Source: an uncultured Saprospiraceae bacterium (GTDB taxonomy: Bacteria; Bacteroidota; Bacteroidia; Chitinophagales; Saprospiraceae). Taken from it: a stretch of DNA of 5,002 nt. The first letter of the stretch is position 1, and every line of letters begins with the position of its first letter. The notes beneath the pieces were generated by a model, which did not search any database, was not told the DNA's origin, and saw only the letters and a list, made by a program, of their open reading frames with translations. Of this stretch, positions 1 through 5,002 are shown piece by piece. Location of the stretch: positions 1 through 5,002 of the forward strand of contig CALMIT010000500.1 in the NCBI GenBank assembly GCA_937864255.1, read 5' to 3'. The position numbers and the translations under genes were made by a program.

Positions 1-392
1 TTGAAAGCCGCATAAGTCATGACATCCAGCGGATTGGAAACCACGATGATGATTGGGTTGGAAGAATATTTAAGGATGGACTCGGTTACCGATTTTACAA
101 TTTTCGCATTTGTACCAATCAGGTCGTCGCGACTCATACCGGGTTTGCGGGGTATACCAGCCGTGATTACTACGATGTCTGAGCCTGCCGTGTCTTTGTA
201 ATCATCCGTACCGACCAGGCTGGTGCTGTAATAATCAATCGGCGCCTGTTGCCAGCTATCCAATGCTTTTCCGCGTGCCAAATCGCCGGCGATATCCAGC
301 AAAATGACTTCTTTTACAATGTCTTTGTGTGCCAGCACATTACCGACTGTAGCGCCCACATTGCCGGCGCCTATTACCGTTACTTTACTCAT
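1..392 (-). CDS. mdh: Malate dehydrogenase, N-terminal part (runs off left edge)
   Basis: NAD-dependent malate dehydrogenase of the LDH-like type, interconverting malate and oxaloacetate in the cytoplasm (TCA cycle). Only the first 130 codons are present; the family is usually about 310 residues, so the catalytic histidine and the C-terminal half are missing. The translation begins MSKVTVIGAGNVG, a Rossmann fold with the dinucleotide motif GAGNVG at residues 8-13 and the acidic residue D33 ending the second strand (LLDI), which fits NAD rather than NADP. The mobile-loop segment PRKPGMSRDDL (81-91) carries arginines R82 and R88; an arginine at the R82 position is the residue that distinguishes malate from lactate dehydrogenases. 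VSNPLDVMTY (118-127) holds the conserved substrate-binding Asn120. The ATG at 390-392 fits the family N-terminus exactly. It is transcribed away from the protease genes, from a -7 box at 477-484. No Shine-Dalgarno is visible. Identification is firm from motifs alone. Confidence 0.96.
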   Translation of the reverse strand, partial: MSKVTVIGAGNVGATVGNVLAHKDIVKEVILLDIAGDLARGKALDSWQQAPIDYYSTSLVGTDDYKDTAGSDIVVITAGIPRKPGMSRDDLIGTNAKIVKSVTESILKYSSNPIIIVVSNPLDVMTYAAF

Positions 393-476
393 GATTAAAT
401 TTATTTTTGTTATTAGATTGGGTCATTTCTTAAAAACCGGTTAAAACCGGAAAAGGTTGGAACGTTTGACCGGCGG

Positions 477-484
477 CAAAAGTA
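477..484 (-). promoter_or_regulatory. Bacteroidota-type -7 promoter box for mdh
   Basis: Read on the minus strand this is TACTTTTG, an exact match to the Bacteroidota -7 consensus TAnnTTTG, followed by C. It lies 85 nt upstream of the mdh start codon, giving an inferred leader of roughly 75-80 nt. No TTG is found at the usual 19-21 nt upstream, so the -33 element is weak or absent. The box is part of a 16-bp inverted repeat shared with the divergent protease promoter. Confidence 0.7.
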
Positions 485-561
485 GAAAATTTTGAAACCT
501 TTGTTTCTTTTACGACTAAAGATTTGAAGTCTATTTGACAATGCGTTGGTTATTAATTTTC

Positions 562-569
562 TACTTTTG
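562..569 (+). promoter_or_regulatory. Bacteroidota-type -7 promoter box for the first protease gene
   Basis: TACTTTTG is an exact TAnnTTTG match, followed by C, 45 nt upstream of the ATG at 615. The nearest upstream TTG elements are at 535-537 (24-nt gap) and 546-548 (13-nt gap), neither at the preferred spacing of about 19-21 nt. The -33 element is therefore uncertain. The inferred leader is about 35-40 nt, A-rich and without a Shine-Dalgarno. Confidence 0.65.
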
Positions 570-614
570 CATAACCTTCAACTATAATTAAAAATCGAAA
601 AAACTCCTTCGACA

Positions 615-2150
615 ATGAGAATTTTAAAATTTGTGTTTTTAGCAGTCCTTTTTGCTTTTGTTTCGAATATGGCAACGGGACAAAATTTGAGCGGAATTTG
701 CGGCACCCATCAGGACGCCACTATTGACAGGTTGGTGAAAAACAAGCAGATAGTCGAGCGAAAAGAATTGGGCTTTCGTACCGGCGCGGTTATTTATCTC
801 CCCATCAAATTTCATCTCGTAGCAAGAACCAATGGTTCGGGACGCGTATTGGAACCAAGAGTGCTGGAAGCACTCTGCCATCTTAATGAAATGTACCGTG
901 ATCAGGATATACAATTTTATATCAGCGGCGATTTCAATTATATAAATAATGATCAGGTCTATACAAATCACCGCAATACCGTCGAAACGCTCATGTTTGC
1001 GAACCGCGACGCCGACGCTATCAATATTTTTATTGTAAACGAAATTGATAATCCGGGAGGCGTCCAGGGAACTATCCTGGGATACTACCAGGAACGTTCT
1101 ACCAGGAATTTCCTGATTGACTGGATCGTGATGCGGATTAATCAAATCAATGCGACGTCTCAAACCCTGCCACATGAAATGGGACACTACCTGAGCCTCG
1201 CACATCCTCACAGAGGCTGGGAGCCTGATCCATTCACTGCCGGCGATATGGGCTGGCCAGTGGCGCCGATTTTCTCTCCCGGCGGCCCGGCAACCGAATA
1301 TGCCGATGGCAGAAACTGTAACACGGCAGGTGATATGCTTTGCGATACTCCCGCCGATTACAATGGATTGGAATGGTCAGGATGTAATTACCAGGGAGGA
1401 GCTCAGGATCCTGGCGGCATGGGTATTAACCCTGATGAAACCAATGTAATGAGCTATTTCAATGACCCATGTTATACTGGTTTTACCAATAATCAAAAAG
1501 ACATGATGGCTGCCGATATTCTCACTCCTTCCAGAGATTATATAAGGAAGGGTTACACGCCGATAGCCACTGAAATAACTGAAACAGTAGTCGCGCTTTC
1601 GCCTGCCAGCAACGCCATTGTGAATGGCTATAATTTTGTAGCTTTGGATTGGAATAATGTGGCGGGAGCAGAGTTTTATCTGCTTGAAGTTGACATCGCT
1701 CCGGCATTTAATATTTCCCCACAGCGATACATTACAAACGTTTCGTACAAAGAACTAACCGACTTGCAGGCATCCAAAAGATATTACTGGAGAATAAAAC
1801 CTTACAACAGATATTATACCTGCGCTCCTTTCTCATTATCATATACATTCAACACTGACAATACTGTGGCCGTCAAAACGCTCAATTCTGTGACCAACTT
1901 GAGCATTTTTCCAAATCCGGTAAGCGGACAAAATGTCGTAACAATTTTTGTCAATGCCGATAAACGTTTTGAAGCCTCCGTATTTATGACTGATCTTTCT
2001 GGTAAAGTAATTGCTTCTCAAAAGCAAAGTTTTGCGGAAGGTGAGAACAGTATTAATTGGAATTTGAATCAGGTGCAGCCGGGCGTTTATTTCCTCACGC
2101 TCAGAAATGAGGAAGGGGTAATCAACAAGCGACTCATTGTTTCAAAATAG
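615..2150 (+). CDS. Secreted M43-like zinc metalloprotease with FN3-like domain and T9SS sorting tail (paralog 1)
   Basis: 511 residues, predicted to be exported and then secreted or surface-anchored by the type IX system. Residues 1-22 form a signal peptide (MRIL, hydrophobic core, likely cleavage before Q23). The catalytic domain spans about 30-310. Its zinc-binding helix is HEMGHYLSLAH at 187-197 (ligands H187, H191, H197; catalytic E188), followed by CDTPAD (243-248) and a Met-turn NVMSY (277-281). This order matches family M43 (pappalysin/cytophagalysin). The usual glycine of HExxHxxGxxH is serine (S194), and the HTF that commonly follows is HPH. Cysteines 235, 243, 257 and 286 have counterparts in the downstream paralog. 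Residues about 323-415 resemble a fibronectin type III module (ALDW, YYWRIKPY). Residues about 428-511 are a T9SS type A tail (SIFPNPVSGQ, DLSGK, QPGVYFLTL, final Lys). The ATG at 615 directly precedes the signal peptide. Transcription probably starts near 575 and ends at the terminator 2172-2228. Substrate unknown. Confidence 0.88.
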   Translation: MRILKFVFLAVLFAFVSNMATGQNLSGICGTHQDATIDRLVKNKQIVERKELGFRTGAVIYLPIKFHLVARTNGSGRVLEPRVLEALCHLNEMYRDQDIQFYISGDFNYINNDQVYTNHRNTVETLMFANRDADAINIFIVNEIDNPGGVQGTILGYYQERSTRNFLIDWIVMRINQINATSQTLPHEMGHYLSLAHPHRGWEPDPFTAGDMGWPVAPIFSPGGPATEYADGRNCNTAGDMLCDTPADYNGLEWSGCNYQGGAQDPGGMGINPDETNVMSYFNDPCYTGFTNNQKDMMAADILTPSRDYIRKGYTPIATEITETVVALSPASNAIVNGYNFVALDWNNVAGAEFYLLEVDIAPAFNISPQRYITNVSYKELTDLQASKRYYWRIKPYNRYYTCAPFSLSYTFNTDNTVAVKTLNSVTNLSIFPNPVSGQNVVTIFVNADKRFEASVFMTDLSGKVIASQKQSFAEGENSINWNLNQVQPGVYFLTLRNEEGVINKRLIVSK

Positions 2151-2171
2151 TCTTCAAATTTTCAAAACTTT

Positions 2172-2228
2172 AAATTGCCTGATAAAGCCAACTAAAAATT
2201 ACTTGCTTTGTTAGGCAATTTGTTTTTT
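2172..2228 (+). terminator. Intrinsic terminator after the first protease gene
   Basis: A 17-bp stem pairs AAATTGCCTGATAAAGC (2172-2188) with GCTTTGTTAGGCAATTT (2205-2221). The RNA pairing includes two G-U wobbles and no mismatches. The loop is 16 nt (2189-2204), and a run of six T follows at 2223-2228. It starts 21 nt after the stop codon and ends 25 nt before the next ATG. It should largely uncouple the two paralogs. Confidence 0.85.
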
Positions 2229-2253
2229 AACAGCACTAATTTTATTCTCCAGT

Positions 2254-3735
2254 ATGAAAAAAACAGTACTACTCATCAGTTTTTTCCTCGCATTTGGCTC
2301 CGCCATCCTAACAGCCCAGGAAAAAGAAAGCCTCCATCCATGCGGAACATCCGACGAAATCAGCCCCTGGTTGATTGAATACCAAAATAATACCGCCGCT
2401 TACAAAACGCTGGCGGGCATTATTTATGTACCGCTCACCGTACACCTCGTAGGTCAGGATAACGAAACAGGGTATTTTTCAGTACAAAGGACACTTGACG
2501 CCCTATGTACGCTAAATAATGATTTTGAGCCTTCAGAAATTCAGTTTTTTCTCGCCAACGAGTTTAACTACATACCCAATTCGGAATGGTACGACCATGA
2601 GGACTATGGTCCGGGGTATGACATGATGAACTCAAGCAATTTCGATAATTCGCTTAATGCTTACATCGTAGCCAATCCAGCCGGTAACTGCGGCTATTAT
2701 GCTCCGGGGGGTGACGCCGTCGCTTTGGGAAGAAGTTGTATGGGACCAAACGATCATACCTGGGCGCACGAGATGGGGCATTATCTTTCATTGCCACATA
2801 CTTTCAGCGGTTGGGAAGGTTATGATCACGATTACAATGAGCCTGCGCCTACAACTTTGAGGGGCCGACAGGTGGAAAAAGTTGATCGCAGCAACTGCCG
2901 GAATGCCGGCGACAGGTTTTGCGACACACCGGCGGATTATCTGAACTTTCGCTGGTCGTGTGATGAAAACGGGGAAAGCAGGCTACTGATAGACCCAAAT
3001 AACACCGAATTCAGAGCGGACGGTACGCTTTTTATGTCTTACTCCAATGATGCCTGCGCCAGCCGTTTTTCTGATGAACAAATCGCCGCCATGCGCGCCA
3101 ATCTGCAAAGCGACAGAGACGATCTGCCTTTTCTTCTGGAAGACCCGGGATTTATAGACCCGAATACGACAATAGTACTCAGCACGCCGGCTGAGAATGA
3201 ATTGGTCAATCCTGAAGAAGTGACATTAAGCTGGGAGCCGGTAGAAAATGCTACCAGCTACATAGTAGAAGGCACAATTTTCAATAATACCTTTTCTCTT
3301 ATTGATTTTGTAAGAGTCGTGAATACAAATTCTGTTGTACTGGAAAATCTAAAACCGGGAAGAACTTATTATTGGAGAATACGCCCGTATAGTGCTTATT
3401 CTTATTGCAAATTTTTCTCGGCTACCGGTACTTTCAAAACCGATGTAAATACTTCGCTCAAACAAATACCGGGAATCAACAGTCTCGAGATTTTCCCGAC
3501 GCTGGCATCTGCCGGACAACCAACTGTTCAGGTGAAGTTAATTTCTGATGCACGTCAAAAACTGATTACGCAGTTGGTAGATGTTTCCGGAAAGATTCAT
3601 TCAACTGAGGTGATAGCATTAAACAGCGGAGAAAGCAAATTTGAAATTTCGATAGAAAACCTTCCCGCCGGACTCTACTTTTTGAGATTCCAAAATGAGA
3701 ACGGCGTTACAAACCGCCGCATCGTAATCCAGTAA
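2254..3735 (+). CDS. Secreted M43-like zinc metalloprotease with FN3-like domain and T9SS-like tail (paralog 2)
   Basis: 493 residues with the same architecture as the upstream gene. Residues 1-21 are a signal peptide (MKKT, hydrophobic core, TA before Q22). The catalytic domain covers about 30-290. The zinc helix is HEMGHYLSLPHTF at 172-184 (ligands H172, H176, H182; catalytic E173), followed by CDTPAD (223-228) and a Met-turn FMSYS (260-264), as in family M43. S179 replaces the usual glycine. This copy keeps the HTF typical of M43 and the segment VEKVDRSNCRNAGDRFCDT (207-225). It has two extra cysteines (C146, C162) just before the active site, absent from paralog 1, which may form an added disulfide. 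An FN3-like module lies at about 306-396 (SWEPV, YYWRIRPY). The C-terminal tail (about 408-493) has SGK and LPAGLYFLRF, but the usual FPNP motif reads FPTLAS and the last residue is Gln, so T9SS targeting is likely but less canonical. No clear promoter was found in the 103-nt gap. Substrate unknown. Confidence 0.88.
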   Translation: MKKTVLLISFFLAFGSAILTAQEKESLHPCGTSDEISPWLIEYQNNTAAYKTLAGIIYVPLTVHLVGQDNETGYFSVQRTLDALCTLNNDFEPSEIQFFLANEFNYIPNSEWYDHEDYGPGYDMMNSSNFDNSLNAYIVANPAGNCGYYAPGGDAVALGRSCMGPNDHTWAHEMGHYLSLPHTFSGWEGYDHDYNEPAPTTLRGRQVEKVDRSNCRNAGDRFCDTPADYLNFRWSCDENGESRLLIDPNNTEFRADGTLFMSYSNDACASRFSDEQIAAMRANLQSDRDDLPFLLEDPGFIDPNTTIVLSTPAENELVNPEEVTLSWEPVENATSYIVEGTIFNNTFSLIDFVRVVNTNSVVLENLKPGRTYYWRIRPYSAYSYCKFFSATGTFKTDVNTSLKQIPGINSLEIFPTLASAGQPTVQVKLISDARQKLITQLVDVSGKIHSTEVIALNSGESKFEISIENLPAGLYFLRFQNENGVTNRRIVIQ

Positions 3736-3761
3736 AATTTCTATCAATCAGAAATTGGTTA

Positions 3762-3804
3762 AAAATAAAAAGCGCCGTTGTTTGACAACGGCGCTTTTTA
3801 TTTT
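3762..3804. terminator. Bidirectional intrinsic terminator between convergent genes
   Basis: A GC-rich core stem pairs AGCGCCGTTG (3771-3780) with CAACGGCGCT (3786-3795) around the 5-nt loop TTTGA. An A-rich left arm and T-rich right arm extend the pairing to 19 bp (3762-3780 with 3786-3804) and supply a U-tract in either direction. It sits 26 nt after the second protease stop and 15 nt after the rplT stop, so it can serve both convergent units. Confidence 0.93.
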
Positions 3805-3819
3805 CGAGATTCGAAAAAC

Positions 3820-4167
3820 TTATTTTTTTACCGAATCTACAACGGATTTGAATGTTTCGGGGTGATTCATCGCCAAATCGGCTAACACCTTACGATTCAA
3901 TTCTATTCCGCCTTTTGACAAATCATGCATCAATTTTGAGTAAGTAGTGCCGTTTATTCTCGCACCTGCGTTGATCCTGGCTATCCACAAACGGCGAAAA
4001 GCTCTTTTCTTCAGCTTTCTGCCTGTGTAGGCATAACGCATGGCTCTTTCTACGGCATTTTTGGCTACGGTAAGCACCTTGCTTCTTGCTCCCCAATAAC
4101 CTTTTGCCATTTTCATGATTTTGTTGCGTCTTCTTTTAGACGCTACATGGTTGACTGAACGAGGCAT
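3820..4167 (-). CDS. rplT: 50S ribosomal protein L20
   Basis: 115 residues, full length for the family (about 114-118). L20 binds 23S rRNA early in 50S assembly; in several bacteria it also represses its own operon. The sequence is unmistakable: MPRSVNHVASKRRRNKIMK at the N-terminus, the basic helix AKGYWGARSK (21-30), then YTGRKLKKRAFRRLWIARIN (47-66) and a C-terminal domain with GIELNRKVLADLA. It is the last gene of the infC-rpmI-rplT cluster, 74 nt downstream of rpmI, with a hairpin in that gap. The ATG at 4165-4167 gives the conserved MPR start. The leader before it is A/U-rich with no Shine-Dalgarno. The terminator at 3762-3804 follows the stop codon closely. Confidence 0.98.
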   Translation of the reverse strand: MPRSVNHVASKRRRNKIMKMAKGYWGARSKVLTVAKNAVERAMRYAYTGRKLKKRAFRRLWIARINAGARINGTTYSKLMHDLSKGGIELNRKVLADLAMNHPETFKSVVDSVKK

Positions 4168-4186
4168 ATTAAGTGGTTTTTAGTGC

Positions 4187-4223
4187 AGTACAGGGGGAAG
4201 GAAATTCCTCTTTGTCCTGTACT
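4187..4223 (-). promoter_or_regulatory. Hairpin in the rpmI-rplT intergenic leader
   Basis: AGTACAGG at 4187-4194 pairs perfectly with CCTGTACT at 4216-4223 (8 bp) across a 21-nt loop. The loop contains the short near-palindrome AGGAAATTCCT (4199-4209), which could form a small inner hairpin. The structure begins 19 nt after the rpmI stop codon (minus strand) and ends 19 nt before the rplT ATG. No U-tract follows, so it is not a standard terminator. An L20 autoregulatory site, a translational control element or an mRNA processing site are all possible; the function is inference. Confidence 0.5.
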
Positions 4224-4241
4224 CTCGTTAAAAAATAAAAA

Positions 4242-4439
4242 TTAACCTACGCAGAGTAATCTTTTTACTCTTGCTTCATCTGCCGGGTGTACAAGGGTGG
4301 AATCCCTGAGGCGGAGCTTGATTTTTTTGCTCTTATTTCTCATCCTGTGAGAAGTATTCGCCTGAAACCTTTTGACTTTTCCTGTGCCAGTAAGTTTGAA
4401 TCTCTTCTTGGCGCTGGAATGCGTTTTCATCTTAGGCAT
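4242..4439 (-). CDS. rpmI: 50S ribosomal protein L35
   Basis: 65 residues, the normal length for L35, a small highly basic protein of the large ribosomal subunit. The N-terminus MPKMKTHSSAKKRFKLTGTG is the family signature, followed by KVKRFQANTSHRMRNKSKK and LRLRDSTLVHPADEARVKRLL. The ATG at 4437-4439 is fixed by the conserved MPKMKTH start. It lies between infC (99 nt upstream) and rplT (74 nt downstream), the order found in most bacteria. A consensus promoter in the infC-rpmI gap suggests that rpmI-rplT can be transcribed without infC. The inferred leader is only about 15-20 nt, A/T-rich and without a Shine-Dalgarno. Confidence 0.98.
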   Translation of the reverse strand: MPKMKTHSSAKKRFKLTGTGKVKRFQANTSHRMRNKSKKIKLRLRDSTLVHPADEARVKRLLCVG

Positions 4440-4463
4440 AAAAGTATTTTTTTAAATGAGGCG

Positions 4464-4493
4464 CAAAAGTAGCTGAAATGAAACTTACTTCAA
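4464..4493 (-). promoter_or_regulatory. Bacteroidota consensus promoter for rpmI-rplT
   Basis: On the minus strand a TTG -33 element (complement of 4491-4493) is followed after exactly 19 nt by TACTTTTG (complement of 4464-4471), matching the Bacteroidota TTG-N19-TAnnTTTG consensus in full. The box ends 24 nt before the rpmI ATG. It lies in the gap after the infC stop codon, so it would drive rpmI-rplT separately from infC. Confidence 0.8.
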
Positions 4494-4503
4494 AAAGTTT
4501 CAT
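4478..4503. repeat. 9-bp perfect dyad over the rpmI -33 region
   Basis: ATGAAACTT (4478-4486) is the exact reverse complement of AAGTTTCAT (4495-4503), with an 8-nt spacer that contains the -33 TTG of the rpmI promoter. As DNA it could be a repressor operator. As infC 3' RNA it would be a weak A/U-rich hairpin with no clear U-tract. Confidence 0.55.
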
Positions 4504-4538
4504 CCATTTTATTCCAAAAAATCTGGTTGAAAATTCTG

Positions 4539-5002
4539 TTACTTGGCTTTTTTCTTGGGCGTAAGTATGACCGTCATACGGCGGCCTTCCATTTTGGGCA
4601 GCAATTCGGGCGCGCCGTATTCTTCTAACTCTTTCAAAAACTTGAGCAGAAGCAATTCTCCCCTGTCTTTGAAAACAATCGTACGACCCCGAAACATCAC
4701 ATAAGCCTTCACTTTAGCGCCTTCTTCCAGGAATTTTTGAGCATGGCGCACTTTAAATTCAAAATCATGCTCGTCCGTGTTCGGACCAAATCTGATTTCT
4801 TTCAAAACCGTTTTGGAAGTTTTGGCTTTGAGTTCTTTTTCTTTTTTCTTCTTTTCGTAAAGAAATTTGTTGTAGTCAATAATTTTTACAACCGGCGGAT
4901 CGGCGTTGGGAGATATTTCCACTAAATCCAACCCGATTTCTTCAGCCCATTGTAGCACCGAGCGGGTTTGATAGACCAGACCGGCTTCTACCGGCTTGCC
5001 GG
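4539..5002 (-). CDS. infC: Translation initiation factor IF-3 (5' end beyond the window)
   Basis: IF-3 binds the 30S subunit, prevents premature 50S joining and checks the start codon and initiator tRNA. The last 153 codons are visible. The frame stays open from the stop (TAA at 4539-4541) to the right edge. The first visible residues, GKPVEAGLVYQTRSVLQWAEE, continue the IF-3 N-terminal domain, so the internal GTG at 4956-4958 is a valine codon, not the start. Family hallmarks are GLDLVEISPNADPPVVKIID (N-domain), a Lys/Glu-rich linker helix (YEKKKKEKELKAK), then KEIRFGPNTDEHDFEFKVRH, KVKAYVMFRGR and the C-terminal PKMEGRRMTVILTPKKK. Where many IF-3 proteins have Cys after PPV, this one has Val. 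By comparison with family length, a few tens of N-terminal residues are missing. It is the first visible gene of the infC-rpmI-rplT cluster. Confidence 0.97.
   Translation of the reverse strand, partial: GKPVEAGLVYQTRSVLQWAEEIGLDLVEISPNADPPVVKIIDYNKFLYEKKKKEKELKAKTSKTVLKEIRFGPNTDEHDFEFKVRHAQKFLEEGAKVKAYVMFRGRTIVFKDRGELLLLKFLKELEEYGAPELLPKMEGRRMTVILTPKKKAK

Larger units (their letters stand above)
476..570. repeat. 16-bp perfect inverted repeat flanking the divergent promoters
   Basis: GCAAAAGTAGAAAATT at 476-491 is the exact reverse complement of AATTTTCTACTTTTGC at 555-570, with 63 nt between the arms. Each arm contains a full outward-facing TACTTTTG -7 box plus 6-7 bases upstream of it. 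Part of the identity is explained by the shared promoter consensus, but the flanking AAATT/AATTT bases go beyond it. Confidence 0.75.
615..3735 (+). repeat. Tandem paralogous gene pair (diverged duplication)
   Basis: The two protease genes share the same domain order throughout, a matching set of cysteines (C29/88/235/243/257/286/403 in the first, C30/85/215/223/236/268/385 in the second) and near-identical local motifs such as HEMGHYLSL, CDTPADY and YYWRI. Outside these motifs the proteins differ widely. This indicates an old duplication, or tandem recruitment of two family members, not a recent copy. Both reading frames are intact. Confidence 0.85.

Noticed and set aside
19..201. 60-codon plus-strand frame opposite mdh
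   Set aside because: It lies entirely antisense to conserved malate dehydrogenase sequence and its product has no recognisable features.
430..456. Start of a CRISPR-like or satellite repeat array at the CCGG repeats
   Set aside because: Only two to three imperfect units of about 10 bp, with no spacers and no extension on either side.
535..588. Sigma-70-like promoter from TTGACA (535-540) and TATAAT (583-588)
   Set aside because: The 42-nt gap is far too long for a -35/-10 pair, and the other promoters in the window are of the Bacteroidota type.
639..1211. 190-codon open frame on the minus strand inside the first protease gene
   Set aside because: It is antisense to a gene with clear signal peptide, zinc site and Met-turn. 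Its translation shows no recognisable domain, and no promoter or start context is seen.
1522..2027. Two short minus-strand frames (1522-1707 and 1839-2027) within the first protease gene
   Set aside because: Both are antisense to the FN3-like and sorting-tail coding sequence and have no recognisable features.
4287..4472. 61-codon plus-strand frame opposite rpmI
   Set aside because: It overlaps the whole well-conserved L35 gene in antisense and runs through its promoter; no independent support.
4737..4925. 62-codon plus-strand frame opposite infC
   Set aside because: The Phe-rich product (run of F around residues 34-37) is simply the antisense of the Lys/Glu-rich IF-3 linker.
4956..4958. GTG as the start of infC
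   Set aside because: The frame stays open upstream to the window edge with IF-3-like residues (VEAGLVYQTRS), so this GTG is an internal valine codon.

Overview
The window looks like chromosomal DNA from a member of the Bacteroidota. Three observations support this. Two secreted proteins end in type IX secretion (T9SS type A) sorting domains. Three promoters carry the phylum's TAnnTTTG -7 box (as TACTTTTG), one with a TTG -33 element exactly 19 nt upstream. None of the visible start codons has a Shine-Dalgarno sequence, only A/T-rich leaders. I cannot place it to genus.

Layout from left to right. Positions 1-392, minus strand: N-terminal 130 codons of malate dehydrogenase (mdh), running off the left edge. 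Positions 393-614: a divergent intergenic region in which two outward-facing -7 boxes sit inside a perfect 16-bp inverted repeat. Positions 615-2150 and 2254-3735, plus strand: two tandem paralogous secreted zinc metalloproteases related to family M43 (pappalysin/cytophagalysin). Each has a signal peptide, a catalytic domain, a fibronectin-III-like domain and a T9SS tail. A strong intrinsic terminator separates them, so they may be transcribed separately. Positions 3762-3804: a symmetrical bidirectional terminator between the second protease and the convergent ribosomal genes. Positions 3820-5002, minus strand: the conserved cluster infC (IF-3, 5' end beyond the window), rpmI (L35) and rplT (L20). 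A consensus promoter lies between infC and rpmI, and a hairpin lies between rpmI and rplT.

How the genes relate: mdh and infC-rpmI-rplT are housekeeping genes (central carbon metabolism; translation initiation and 50S assembly). The protease pair is an accessory insertion between them, probably for extracellular or cell-surface protein breakdown. I see no CRISPR array, tRNA, rRNA, insertion sequence or phage gene, and no clear novel multi-gene system. The points most worth a second look are the protease pair, with an active-site Gly-to-Ser change in both copies and divergence between copies, and several small regulatory structures.
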